NCBI RefSeq assembly: GCF_020906515.1
Contig: NC_085851.1
Location: 1 to 64,000 of the forward strand
DNA from: Vanrija pseudolonga
Taxonomy: Eukaryota > Basidiomycota > Tremellomycetes > Trichosporonales > Trichosporonaceae
Reading direction: 5' to 3'
DNA: 64,000 bases
In this document: positions 36,439 to 48,500 of the stretch, piece after piece
Position numbering within the stretch: the stretch's first letter is position 1
How the letters are laid out: the number at the start of each line of letters is the position of its first letter
Program-made: the position numbers and the translations under genes
Notes under the pieces: model-generated
Told to the model about the DNA's origin: nothing
The model's input: only the letters and a program-made list of their open reading frames with translations
Databases searched by the model: none

Positions 36439-37363
36439 GGTAACGAATGTGGGACTCCTCGCCGGCGAGGAGGGTGTGGGGGGCACTACAAACTACAAGC
36501 GTCAAGCTGCACTACGACGGAGAAGAACCAGGAGCCAGGAGCCAGCCAGGAGCCTTTTGTACTCTGCGGTGTTGTTTGAGTGTTTGAACAAAGACGAGGT
36601 TGGAACTGACCCAGTCGCGTTGTGTGCGCTGTCTTCCGTGCGTGTACCGCGCGCACGACGTGCACTGGCTCACATGCTGGCATCATCGAGGGGCACATGC
36701 CGATATAGAGGAGGCGTGCATCACACAAGGTCAGTCACCACGTAACAGCGTTTCACGAGCAGAACAGGCGTTTCAGCTCGCGTTGGTGCGGTATGCGAGC
36801 AGGGAGTAGCAGGTCGTAGCGCCATCACAGGCCGGCGGCAGGGGCTCGGCTCGGCGCCAGTCGCGGCGTCGTGCACGACGTCGCAGACCCAGCCCCACAT
36901 GGAGCAGCACTATTTCTGCTCAGTTGCAGGGAACACGAACACCCCCTGGGCCGAGGCACTGGCCATAGAGTTGCTGGGTTGAGGCTTGTGTTCTGCTTGC
37001 ACGCGTCGTACGTGAAATCCGCGGGTGTAGGCATGGAGGATTGCGTCGGAGGCGCCGAACAAGCATGAGCTCGGAGAGTTGGCTGCCTCTGCTGGGCTGG
37101 TGGTGACGCACAGTGAAGGGTCACATTCCCTGGCACGCTGAAACTGCCTCAACCGAGGCAGGCAGGCAGCGGCATGTTGTCGAACCTCGGCCCTTGGCAA
37201 GCAGCCTCCGAGGTGCCCGGCGTGCCCGGCGTGCCCGGCGTGCCCGGTGACTGCACCCATCCGACGGACATGTAGCCAGATACCCCCCTCCATCCCCTGG
37301 CTCGACCTCACAACAACCGCGATCCAGGTCTAACAACTGCACCACTGCCCACTGCGTAGCAGC
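36439..37363. other. 0.9-kb divergent intergenic region
   Basis: Separates the DUF1996 gene from the frameshifted Zn2Cys6 gene. Contains a possible TATA (GATATAG near 36703) on the minus-strand side and a 9-bp tandem repeat (next entry). No gene recognised. Confidence 0.5.
37213..37248. repeat. Four copies of a 9-bp tandem repeat
   Basis: GTGCCCGGC is repeated four times, the last copy ending GGT. It lies about 120 bp before the start of the Zn2Cys6 gene. Confidence 0.85.
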
Positions 37364-40027
37364 ATGCCGCAGACGAGGAGTGCGTCGCCGCCTCTCAAGC
37401 GGCGGGGTACGAGCGTGAGTAACCGGGTCGGGCCGCGAGCTGACGAGTTTGCAGCGCGCATGTGATGTGTGCCGGAGGTGCGTGGGAAGTTCGAGCCAGC
37501 CATTGCCCGTGCCAGTGTTGACAGCGGCGCAGACGCAAGATCAGGTGTGATGGCCCCCAGCGAGATATGGACGGTGAGCTCGGCCGTACCGGTGTGCTCG
37601 AGCTCGCTCGCGCTTAGACACGCTTCAGAGTGCACCCACTGCGAGCAAAACTCGCTCGAGTGCACGTACCTCAACGACGCAGTGCGCAAGGGTCCGCCAA
37701 GGGGGTGAGTCGCGTCGTGTGCGCGCGTCGTGGTAGCAACCCTGGCTCACCCACTACCCCACCCACTAGCTACATCCAGATGCTCGAGCAGCAGTGCGCG
37801 CGCCTGCACGACCTGGTTGGGCAGGTGAGTTGATTTGGGTCGGTCGATCGCGCCGGCGTTCGTCGACGACAACCAGGGGCACAGGATCCCTGGAACGCAC
37901 CACTACATACGATCTCTACCCCTCGAGCTTCAGAATGAATAGCCTGGGCTGGGCTGGAGCCGGCTCCTGATCTGACTGACGCCGACACGCAGCTCCGCCC
38001 GGGTCTCACCTCGCACGACGTCGAGAGCATTGTCGGCCCGCGACTCCATGCCAAAGACTTTGACGTCGACGCGTACACGCAGCGCCTGAGATCCCTGCGC
38101 ATCCCAGCGTTCCCCGTCATGAAGGTTGTCGCGCTGCCGGCTGACGTGATGCCCGTGGACTCGGGCGTGGGCTCGGTCGCACCGGCGCCTGGGTCGGTCG
38201 GCTCGGTACCGCTGCCGCTCCTGGCCTCGGGGCCATCATCTCGCCCCCCACTCACCCCACTGCCCAGCAAGGCAGCGCTGCGCGCACCCGCCTGCGCGCG
38301 CGCCGTCGTCGCGCCCCGGGACGACCCCTACGTCGCCATGAGCGGGCGCGACGAGCTCGAGCGCAACGAAGGCGAGTACCACTACTATGGTCCGTCGGCG
38401 TCGCACCGCTTCCTCGGTCTCGTGCACCGCGATCTCGAAGACCGGGACACGTACGCACGCGAGGCTGCGCGCGCTCGCCGAGCAGCGCTGTGGCGTACGC
38501 CAGACTGGGAGATTGCGACCTTTCACGAGGGGCAAGCGGCTGTCGACGCCTCGGTGTGGCCTGACGACGCTGGCGCTAGGGCTCTGATCGAGGCGTACTT
38601 CACCCACGTCAACCCGCACTTGCCACTACTCGAAGCGAGCCTCTTCAAGCAGCAGTACCTGAGCAAACTCCACCTGCGCGACTACTTCTTCGCCAAGCTG
38701 TGCCTCCTCGTATTCGCCAACGGCGCGAGGTACATCCCAGATCAGGCATTCGTGCAGTGGGGCAATGGCGGCGGGCCGTTCTCAGCCGGGTGGAAGTACC
38801 TGCGCGCGTTTCTCGCGCTGGGCACCTGCCTGCGCCGCGGCGCGACGCTCAACAACCTCCAGACAGCCGTGCTCATGTGCCAGTTCTTCCGCGGCAACAC
38901 GAGCCCCAACGTGCCGTGGGTCGTGGCGTCGACGGCGCTGGCGACGACGCAAGCCCTGGGACTGCACGTCAATGCGACGCTTGTCGGGCTCACGGCTGTC
39001 GACCACGAGCTGCTGAAGCGCGCCTTCTGGTGCCTGTACCACTTTGATCGGAGCACGTGTCATCCTCGGCCGAAGCGTCGCCATGCCCGACAGCAGCGTC
39101 GAGACGTTCTTTCCGGCACCGATCGAGCGCGGCACCGCCGGCGCTGACTTAGCCAACTTTGTGGCGACCGTCAAGCTCGACACGATCGTCAGCTCGGCTG
39201 TGAGCCTCTTCCCCACGCAGCACGACGATCATCCCGACGCGATCCCGGGCCTGCTGTCCCGCATCGCCGGGTCGCTCGTGGCATGGCACGCGGCGCTGCC
39301 ACCAAGTTTGCGGTGGGACGCGGCGCGCTTTGGCCCAGACAACCTCGGCGAGCTGTACGCCATCGCGCACGTGCACGCAAGGTACCACTGGGCAAGGATG
39401 CACGTCTACTATGCGCCGGTCATCGCCGCCAGCAACCAGGCAGGTATCCCTGGTCTGCCGCTGCGCTCCCTCTTCGCCGTCCCACTCGACGCCGCGAAGC
39501 AGATCTTTGACATCTTCGCCGTGCTCCTCGCGCTCACGCCGCCGGGCCGCCCCATCGACTTTGCCTTCATCGACTATGGCCAGGTGGCCGTCGCCGTGTC
39601 CCTCCTCGCCATCCACTTTGGCCTGCTCGTGGACGCGGACCGCGCCGCCGCGTTCGCAGGCATCGAAGGTGTCCTCGACGGTTTGCACCAGATGGAGTGC
39701 TCGTCCCGCAAGGCAGGCCAGCTGGCCGACCACCTCGCTGCGATAGTAGAGTTCAAGCGACAGCGTGTGGGCGTCGTGTCGCCGCCGATCGACGCCCTCC
39801 TGCCCGAATCTGTGCCGCCCGCCGCGCTCATGTCGTGGCTTGACTGGTCGACCTGGGGCGGGGAAGGCGGCGTGCCAGATCTCCCTGACCTCGAGGTGGC
39901 CATGCCACCGCCGGCGCCGTTGTCTGAAATGACCGCCGGCGTCGCGCCTGATCCGTGGTCCCAACTGCTGTCCAGCTTTGAAACGAGCCTGTACCCCCCG
40001 CCAGAGGCGTTCGACAGGTTAGCTTAA
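37364..40027 (+). pseudogene. Zn2Cys6 transcription factor with a frameshift
   Basis: A fungal regulator whose zinc cluster is spread over four small exons (37364-37414, 37455-37477, 37533-37573, 37629-37704). It reads ACDVCRRRKIRCDGPQ with DMDECTHCEQNSLECTYL, a proper six-Cys cluster. A later exon carries the fungal-specific transcription domain, with YFTHVNPHLPLLEASLFKQQ and the LLKRAFWCLYHFDR motif. Immediately after DRSTC, at about 39060, the frame changes: homology continues as ILGRSVAMPDSSVETFF one base over and runs to TAA at 40027. This equals one extra base or two missing bases. In the first frame a stop comes at 39145-39147. A sequencing error cannot be excluded. It is the nearest regulator to the exopolysaccharide genes. 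Confidence 0.72.
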
Positions 40028-40515
40028 GCGAGTTTCCAAGGGTGGGGGAGCAAGCCGGTTCGCGACGGCTTGCGGCGGCCTCTGGGCCGTAATACCCCGC
40101 GGTGGTGGCGTGCGGGGTTTGATCTGCAGCCCGACGCCACTGGTCCAGGCCTGCCATGTTGTATGCATTAGCCATGAACGCCTCCGAGGACCAAGGTTCG
40201 ATCCGAGAGATCCCCTACTGCCTGGCCCCCAGCAGCTTCCATGGCGCGTTTGTTGCTGACAATTGCGCCTTGGGCGAGTGGTCAAATTCGCCGCAGACCC
40301 GTGCCGCGGATGCCTTGAACATCAAATTGTTCTTGATGTCGACGTTGACCTGCCCCAGCGTTTGGCGCGCGCTGCATGACTAGTCAGTCCCATTTAGCAC
40401 TCTCAACCGGGGCTTAGAATACAGTAGATACATCAGGTCGTAATGCTAAATACAGGTGACGGTGACGGGTGAATTGGCGTGGCTACTGCGTGCAACCTGG
40501 AACGCCCCTATACAC
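40028..40515. other. Convergent 3' intergenic region
   Basis: About 490 bp between the Zn2Cys6 gene and the membrane acyltransferase gene. No gene seen. Confidence 0.5.
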
Positions 40516-42984
40516 TTAAATGTCGACATTCTTGGCGGCGAGCTTGACCATGACCGAAAGGATGGGGCTGCGGACGTACAGCGCGCCCGTCATTGGGAAC
40601 GGCGTGCACCCAATGTCCATTTTGGGCTTGGCCGTCGACGGGCCGAATTCGACAAAGCTAATCTTCTCCTTGAGCGCAATGTCAATGGTGCTCTGCATCA
40701 TGACAAAGTAGGCCTTGAGTCGGTGGCCCTCCTCGTAGTCGAGACCCTGGATGTCGGATGTGATCGTGTCGCCGAGGCGTACCAGTACGCACGAGGCGAC
40801 GCACACGTCCTTGACCATGAGGAACATGAGCTGCCAGGTCTTGCTCTCGGCCACGACCGGGTCGGCAAAGCCTCTGAAGAGCTCGGCATCTGGCTCGGCG
40901 AGCGTGGCCGTGTGGCCGTCGTTGGAGCGCTTGTGCGCGACCGACTTCCACAGGTTGTACGCGCGGTCGACCTCGTCGGGGAGGAACTGATCAGAGAGCA
41001 CCACCACGCCGCCATCGCGCTCAAAGTTCTTGGACTGGTCGCGGTACTTGATCGCCTTGAGGTAGCCCTTGATGTCGAGGCCAGAGAACGGACGAAGATC
41101 GGCAATGTGGGTCGGCGGGAGGGCCATCTGCTGCCATCCACCGGGGGCAATCGAGCGCGAGTGGCTGTCGTTGGTGTAGTGCGGCGCGAGAATAAATCCA
41201 AAGCGCTCCTTGGACGGCAGGCCCTCGTTCCACTCGGTGAGCGAGCGGAGGATGGCAGCGTTGCGGGCGACTGGGCGCTTGGTCTTGGACAGACGGAAGA
41301 TGGCGGGACGGAAGGGCCAGTGAGCGCCGACGAGGCCGAGGCGGACGACGAGCCACTCGGTCTTGGATCCCTTGCCAAAGTACTTGGTGATGAAGTCGCC
41401 AAACTTGCCGCCGATTTCCGTGGTCAGGTCAAACTTGTCGATAACCGTGAGGAGGACGAGCGCCTCTGTGCGCTCGAGGATGGCCTTGAACTCCTCTGCG
41501 GGGAGTCCGGGCTCCTCTTCCTCGACTGCAGTCTTGTCGTCTGGGGTGTCGGCGTCAATCTCGGCCTGGATGGCGGCCTCAATCTCGTCCTTGGTCAAGC
41601 CCTGGGCCTTGTACTTCTTCTCAAGACGCTTGCGCTTCGACTTGGTGATGGGAGGCGGCTTGGGCGTCTTGTCCTCTTCGAGGTTGGAACCGAGCGTGGG
41701 CAGCGGGATGGCTTTGCCATCGCTAAAGATCCAGTTCTCCTCGTCAAGACCCTGCCAAGCCTTGACCTTGTCATACGAGTTGAGGTCGACTGTCGAGCCA
41801 AAGGGCATGAGCGACTGTGGGGGCTGCTCCTTGTCATGCTCCTCGTGGTAGACGCGCACGACGGTGCACGAGATGTTGTCGCCCGTCTTCCAGCGCGAGA
41901 AGCCAGTGAGCAGTCCGAGTGCGTGCGTGCCGTCGGGCTCGCCAATACGGTTGTTGGCCGAGATGCGGTCTGCGAGCTCCTTGCGCTGCTTGGACGACAA
42001 GTCGAACAGGTTGATCTTGGCGACCTTGAGACCCGACTCGGGGACCTTTTGCAGGCGGCCCACAAACACACAGCAGATGGCCATGGTGAACAGGCAGATG
42101 CCGATGATGACAATGTTCATGGCCGAGCCGTGGTTCTCCTGGCTCTGGCGGAACAGACTGATGGCCCAGATGCACACGCCGTAGATCTCAAAGATGATGA
42201 CGTAGAAGTAGTGCACGTTGATGAGACGCGAGACGAGGTTGTTGATGCCGAATCTCTGCTTGACGGCGAGGGTGAGGGTGAAGGCGATGAGTGACTGGCA
42301 GATGATGAGGCATCCTTCGAGCTGCTGGAAGAGGGGGAGGATGGTGCGCGAGCCGGCATCAGTGTTCAACCACGGAGCCCAGTTGTGGGTGATGAGCAAG
42401 ATGCCCATGAGGATCTGGGCGACGGCGAGGAATAAGATGACGAGCTTTGAAGTGCGCGCGCCAGAGAGGAACGACGAGCCGTACGACACGAGCACAATCG
42501 ACGCGATCATGATGATCTGGACGACCAGGCTGAAGACGTCGAGCGTGAGGAACATGCGGTAGGTTTTCCCGGGAGCGACGCGCGACTTTTGAGTCGAGGT
42601 AAAGTGGAGCGTCTGGATCGCGCCACCGAGGGCGGCGAGGCAGAGGATTGCATTAGCAATGTGGTAGACGGTGAAGTGGAAGCGTGGGCGAGGGAGCTTT
42701 TTCCGGTAGGGGCGGATGACGATGATGCCGGCGATATTGTTGATGAGGATGAGCGAGCTGACGACAATGGAGGTGATGAATGGCGCATAGTTGTTGACCC
42801 TTGTTGAATGCGAGTGCGTCTTGTGCAACACGAGGGCGACAATGTTGAAGACGAGACAGAGGAGCGCAAAGGCGCACGCAATGCCAAAGCGCGACAGGTT
42901 GAGGTTCACAAACGTCGGATCTGTAATGTGGGCGCGCTGGGCGACGACGATGCGCTCCCAGCCAGAGCGTGCCCGGCCAAACAT
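40516..42984 (-). CDS. Polytopic membrane protein fused to a GNAT/FemAB-like acyltransferase domain
   Basis: An intronless 822-residue protein. Residues ~30-350 contain about eight hydrophobic helices, for example FGIACAFALLCLVFNIVALV and MNIVIIGICLFTMAICCVFV. Residues ~350-530 form a charged cytosolic linker with a basic KSKRKRLEKKYK stretch and an acidic run. The last ~290 residues look like a GNAT/FemAB-type acyltransferase: LPDEVDRAYNLWKSVAHKR, WQLMFLMVKDVCVASCVLV, GLDYEEGHRLKAYFVMMQ and FVEFGPSTAKPKMDIGC, the last like the FGPTTxxPKxxLG motif of that fold. The donor and acceptor are unknown. It lies next to the giant glycosyltransferase, on the same strand. I infer it modifies, or helps export, the polysaccharide or its lipid/protein carrier. 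Confidence 0.72.
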   Translation of the reverse strand: MFGRARSGWERIVVAQRAHITDPTFVNLNLSRFGIACAFALLCLVFNIVALVLHKTHSHSTRVNNYAPFITSIVVSSLILINNIAGIIVIRPYRKKLPRPRFHFTVYHIANAILCLAALGGAIQTLHFTSTQKSRVAPGKTYRMFLTLDVFSLVVQIIMIASIVLVSYGSSFLSGARTSKLVILFLAVAQILMGILLITHNWAPWLNTDAGSRTILPLFQQLEGCLIICQSLIAFTLTLAVKQRFGINNLVSRLINVHYFYVIIFEIYGVCIWAISLFRQSQENHGSAMNIVIIGICLFTMAICCVFVGRLQKVPESGLKVAKINLFDLSSKQRKELADRISANNRIGEPDGTHALGLLTGFSRWKTGDNISCTVVRVYHEEHDKEQPPQSLMPFGSTVDLNSYDKVKAWQGLDEENWIFSDGKAIPLPTLGSNLEEDKTPKPPPITKSKRKRLEKKYKAQGLTKDEIEAAIQAEIDADTPDDKTAVEEEEPGLPAEEFKAILERTEALVLLTVIDKFDLTTEIGGKFGDFITKYFGKGSKTEWLVVRLGLVGAHWPFRPAIFRLSKTKRPVARNAAILRSLTEWNEGLPSKERFGFILAPHYTNDSHSRSIAPGGWQQMALPPTHIADLRPFSGLDIKGYLKAIKYRDQSKNFERDGGVVVLSDQFLPDEVDRAYNLWKSVAHKRSNDGHTATLAEPDAELFRGFADPVVAESKTWQLMFLMVKDVCVASCVLVRLGDTITSDIQGLDYEEGHRLKAYFVMMQSTIDIALKEKISFVEFGPSTAKPKMDIGCTPFPMTGALYVRSPILSVMVKLAAKNVDI

Positions 42985-45540
42985 GGTCGTGGTGGGTGTG
43001 AGGGATTTGCCAGCGGCGAGACGAGGAGACCGCGGGGCGGACGACGACGAGCGCGACGCGGGAAGAGAGACGACGACGGCGGGTGCCTAGTCGAGGAGGA
43101 GGTGTACAAGAAGACGGCCGAACGAGTGGGGCCGAGGAGGGGAAGGGGGGAGGTGCGTGACGGTGATCGTTACGGGCTGAAAATAACAGAGTCGCACGAC
43201 GCGCGGAGAGGAGAGAGACGCGAGAATGCTGAAAGGAAGAGAGAGAGTGTTAGTGATGAACAAGAAGCATGCAAGACAATGTGCACAAAGAGTGGTGCGA
43301 TGCAGCTCACTGTATGCACGCTGTCTCGCCCGTCGGCCGTGCCGTGGTAGACCTAGTTGCTTACTGAAATAACCAAGGTCAAGGGGCGGGGGCGACGCAG
43401 GCAGCTGGGGAGGGCCGAGCGACGCGCGCGACGTGGGTACCGGGCGGTGCGGGGAGTGGGGAGCGGCGGCGGCGGGGGAAGTGCGTATGCTGTGTGGGTG
43501 GGGGGGTCGGCGCCGTGTGATGGTGATGCTTGCGACCGAGTTGATAGTGTTACAGAGACGATGAAGAAGAGAGTAAAGGAGAGAGTGAGAGGCGTTATGA
43601 GAAAGGATGAGGACGGGTTTATTGTGGGTGGGGTGCACGTGCACCAAAAACCAGTGGTGGAAAGAGGAGCGCGACGACGACAAGAGACTCCGGGATGGGC
43701 GGGTCCGCGGGCGGAGAGAGTACAAGCACAGTGGTGGTGCCTCGTCGGAGCGGAGAGAGAGTGGGGCAAACAGCTGCAGCGCAACCACAAGATGCTGTAA
43801 AGGCAAAGCAAAGGGGAGGTTAACAAGGCAGCAGCAACCCGGCGGCGGGATGGGCAGCAAGTGGGGCTAGGCTACTGAACCAGCACCAGCGGCAATCTCG
43901 CACCACCTGCACCACCTGATCTGATTCAATTTGGCTCGCCTGCTCGCTCGCTCGGCTTTGCTTTGCTTTGCATGACGAGCGCCGAGCTGCCATAAACCAC
44001 GACAGCACGTCTTGGCAATGACGCCGGCGTGGGCAGCAGCAGTGGCCAGTCACCGCAAGGTCTTGGCAAAGGCAACAGGGGTGACGCTGTCTGCGGCGCC
44101 GCGCCTGGAGCTGCTGCTCCGGTCTATCACCTCGTGGATGCATTGCTTGCATGTTACCGCGCAAGGTCTCGTCGTGAGCTGTGCAAGCCAGGTAGTAATG
44201 CAGTGCATTCTCTGTATTCGTTCGGCTCCAGCTCCCCGCCCCCACCCACCCACTCGTGCCCTCCCTGCCCCGCCCGAACGCCGCCCGCCCACCCGCCCCG
44301 CCACTCGGCGGCGTCGATGCCTTCCAAAATAGATGCAGTCGCGCTATGCTGCCATGCTGGACCCCCCATCAATCCAGTCTCACGCGCACCAGTTTAGACA
44401 CGGAGAACGGCATGCAGTGGAGCAAGCGGAACGCGGCCAGCCCAGCCAGGCCTTGCCATGCACCTCGGAGCATGCAACCTAGCAAGCATGTCCCGTCTCG
44501 CAAGCATCACGCGACCCCGCCTCGTTTGCTCGTCACCAACGCCCATCCGCCCATATCCTATCCCATCCCTGCGTGCGCCATGTCCTGCCTGCCTGCCCCT
44601 CTCTTCCTGCGGATGGATAAGCACAAAAAACCGGTGCGCAGTGTGCCCTGGCAGCAGTGCCCGGGGCGTACCGCAACTCCTGAGCGCTCCTCATTGCTTT
44701 GCTTTCTAAATGGCCGACATTGCTTGCTTACGAGGTGACTCGCACCCACCGACCCACCTCCAATGCACATATGCACCCATCCCCGTCCTACTCGTCGCCG
44801 CCGCCGAGTCGGTCCGCTGTCCGCGGCCCGTCCTGCTCGGGCTACTCGTCGCTCCCGATGTCGCCTCTTGCCAGCCCGCATGCACCGCCTCGGCGCGGCG
44901 TAAGAGACCGCTCGGGCCTAGAGCGGACGGAGATGGAGCCAATCTCCGTGCACTCGGCCGGCGGCGGCCAGCCAGGAGGACCCGAAAAATGGACCGGCGG
45001 GCGACGGGCGAGCGGGGCGTGTTGGCTGTCGCCTGCGGCCTGGCGGTGAGTGACTGTATCTTGGAGCATGCGTGTGCTGTCGCGTCGTTGTAGGAGCCAC
45101 ACTTAGGCTCGGGACATGCAGCGCAAAGGTCCAGCGACTGGCGACGACGACGACGACGACTGCCATGTTTAAAAGCGTCTATGGTTGCCCGAACCTTTCC
45201 TGACAGACGGCTCGCTCCGTCCACAAGGTGGCACCACTGCCCCCTGCCCGCCGTGCTATTCTCGTCCCGGCTCACGGCTCGCGCGACTCACCCTGCGCGC
45301 GCACCACCTCGCTGGACGCGTCGAGGCCACGTCCACTGCAGTGCACCATGATTGTCCAATGCATCACTGTCCGTCTATACATAGCCCATAAAGGTTCCAT
45401 CAAGACTGCCGGCCGCCTAGAGCAGCGGTCAGCAAAGAGTCGTAAGAGTGTTTGTCCAAGACGCGAGATTATATACCAACGCGAGGGCCTCCACAGTCGA
45501 GCATGGCCCCTCCACCCAACGTCCACGTCCACGCCGAGGC
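42985..45540. other. 2.6-kb noncoding region with probable leader of the acyltransferase gene
   Basis: No protein-coding gene is supported. On the minus strand just upstream of the acyltransferase ATG the sequence is pyrimidine-rich, as in a long leader. A good intron pattern lies at 43229-43310: donor GTGAGCTGC, branch CACTAAC, acceptor TTCCTTTCAG, so a 5'-UTR intron is likely. The rest contains low-complexity Pro/Ser-type and purine-rich frames on both strands that are not convincing. Confidence 0.45.
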
Positions 45541-48500
45541 TCACTCCCCGTCCACATCGATATAGCTGAGCGGCTCGGGCGCGCCAAACTTGAAGGGGAG
45601 CGCCTTGAGGGCCGGGTCGGCACGCATACGCGCCAGATGCCACTGGATCCAGTACATTTGCTCGTGTTCGCGAATGTACCGCGAGCCGTGGAACGAGTGG
45701 AGCACGACCTTGCGACTGAGCAGACCGAGCTTGCGGCGGTCCTCCGAGTGCTTGTAGAAGCGCTCGGTGAGCCACTGGACGTCGTCGGCCGTAATGTCCT
45801 CGGGGAGCGCCGTCTCGACCTTTTGCTCGGTAAACTTGGCCCACGGGCCGACCATGGCGAGGATGCTGATCTGGGCACGAGCGAGGCCGACGGGATCGTT
45901 GGGCGGGACGACTTCTCCGTAGCGCTGAGTCGCGTCCTCGGCGTCCGTGAGCACGAGCGCGGTCGCTCCGACCTCGGTGGCCACGATAGGAACGCCAGCA
46001 AGGGCCGCCTCGCCGATGGCGAGCGGGAGACCCTCGGAGATGGACGAGTTCATAAACAGCCATGCGTCCTTGAGCACCTCCTTCGAGTTGCCAAAGCCGG
46101 CCAGCACCACATGGTTGGACAGGTTGCGCTCGACGATGAGCTTCTCCATCTCGAGTGCGTACGCCGGCTGTCGGTCCTTGGCGCCGTACACGACGAGCTT
46201 GTAGTCGGTGAAGCCGAAGCGGTTGACGATAATGTCGGCCGACTGGATGGCCGCCTTGACGCCCTTGATGAACTGGACGTTGGAGAGCATGACGACGGTC
46301 GGCTTCTCGGTGCGGATCTTGTCGACGGGCTTGTAGCCGTCCATGTCGCTGATACCGTTGACGATGGGGTCGATCTTGCGACGGAACTGGCTGCGCGAGT
46401 AGACACGAGCGCCGTCAGTGCCAAGCTCGACCTCCCACATGGGGTTGAAGAGACTGGCACAGGGGAGGATGACATCGGCGTGGGTGTAGGCCAGGCGCGT
46501 AGCGACGCCGATGCCGGCCAGCAGCATCGACTGGACTGCCACAGGCAGTTCGCATTGCGCGACCGAGAAGTTGAGGCAGCACTCGCGCCAGAGAATGGCG
46601 TGGTCCCAGATACCAAACGTCACGCCACGGCGGTACTTGAGGACCATGCCGAACAGACTCGAGATGCCGTGGTGCGTCGACTGGAACACGCGGGGGCAAC
46701 GGTCCGGCACACCAACGGCAAAGATGAAGAAGTAGGCCAGGTAAATGTTGAGCGCCTGCTTGAGGTCGAACATGCTTGGCCTGGAGATGTCAAAGCAGTC
46801 GGCCGGCGACACAATGTTGCTGTCGCCATCGTACGGCTCGAGCCACGCAGCCACCCAAGCCTCCTCGACCTCGACCGAGCGCCACGTGCGAGTGTAGTCC
46901 TTGTGCTGGTAGTACTTGGCCATGGAGAGGAAGACGTTGGAGAGGTGTACAATGTCGGCATACGAGTAGCGCTTGGTTCGACAGCCCTTGACGAACTGCT
47001 GCAGGAGCGGGATGAAGACGCCGACAATGTCGCGGTCAATGTCAGTGTCGTCGACCTTCTCGTCCACCTGAGACTCGAGGAGGTTGTCAATCAGACCATG
47101 GTTGGCAGTACCGCCGTCCAGGCCCCAGAGAGGGAGAAGCTTGAGACTCTGAACGTTCTTCTCAATCTGGAAGCGCGGGTTACCGTAGTCGTTGGCACAC
47201 TCGGCCAACACATGGTTGCGGATGGTCGAGTGACCGTTGACAAGGTCACGACGGCAGTTAGACACGCCTCCGGGAGCAATGGGCCAGCAGCCGACGTCGT
47301 TGAAGATGACCGAGATGCGGTCTGGAGTGTCGTTGTAACAGTCCTGAGGACGGGTCGTCATTGGTGGTGCATCCTTGCCGAGACCGATGGCGTAGAGGTC
47401 GGAAGTTCGGATCGCAAGCAGCGTCCTCTCCGAGACGTCGGTGTCAATGTCAATGGCGGCAACGATCTGCGAGATGTTCGAGTCGAGGGCGGTACGCGCC
47501 TTCCCGAGCTGGCCACGGTCACGCGCGCACCAGTACTCCTTGAGGAGTGGTTCCTGGCGGAGCACATGCTCGTCGACAGTACACGCCGTGACGGCGTCGA
47601 TGCCGTCCGTCTTGAGCCACTTGGACCAGAGCTCGGTGCGGATACGCCAGGTGGGGACATGGGTGTAGTGCTTGGAGCGCGTGAGCCAGCCGGAGGGGCT
47701 GAGGCGGGAAAGGACCGAAGTCTTGCCCGAGGCGTAGCGGCGCATCTGGCTAATGTGCCGAGGCGAGTGGTAGATGAGGAGGTCGTCCGAGTCAAACGAA
47801 GGGTCGACAGGGAGCTTGAGCAAAAACTCTTCGTTTTCGCACAGAGGCGGCGCAGTGGCAACAGCAGTGAGCTTGCCCTGGTCGTCATCCACGCGCGTCG
47901 TGATGACCGGGTCGCGGCGGTGCGACCAGTCATACGTCGTCGTGTACGTCTTGGCACCGATGCGGCGGACGATGAGGCCAATGTTCTTGGACGCAACCCA
48001 GGTGTACTCGTCCACGTCGACGGGCTTGCCCCAGAAGACGGAGAGCGAATCGTTGCTGCCGATGAGAGCATAGTCGGCGCGCAGGAGCGACGCATCACTC
48101 TTGGATTTCTTGTAGTGGAACTGGAAGCCGAGCTTGGTGCCGCCGACAGTGATGGATCCCTTGACGACACGGCCGCGCTTGTCGTAGACGCCGAAACTCT
48201 TGGCACCGTTGTGCTCCACTTCGCGGCTGACGGGACGGCGGGACGAGTTGCCCTCATACTGGAACGTCGAGGTGCGGCCATCCTTGTCGACGCGGCTCGT
48301 GAGGCGAGACACCGAGTCGTACGTGGCCACGAACAGCGGGGCGCCGACATCGGGCTCCACCGTGAGGGTTCCATTGTACACGTGCAGCGACAGTGTGTCC
48401 GTGTCGCTGACCGAGGCAAAGCCGGTGATAGCCGAGCGGGTCAGCTCGACGACGATGCGGTCCTTGTGAGTCTTGCGACGGGCACCCTTTGATGCTAGAC

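Noticed and set aside
40456-42294. 612-codon plus-strand open frame
   Set aside because: Antisense shadow of the membrane acyltransferase gene, with Asp/Glu/Val-rich sequence and no motif.
43087-43860. 257-codon Pro/Ser/Leu-rich minus-strand frame
   Set aside because: Low complexity, covers the likely UTR intron, and no family similarity. Probably leader and promoter DNA.
45448-48492. 1014-codon plus-strand open frame
   Set aside because: Antisense to the conserved GT4 end of the giant glycosyltransferase. High GC third positions suppress stops on the opposite strand; no family motif is seen.
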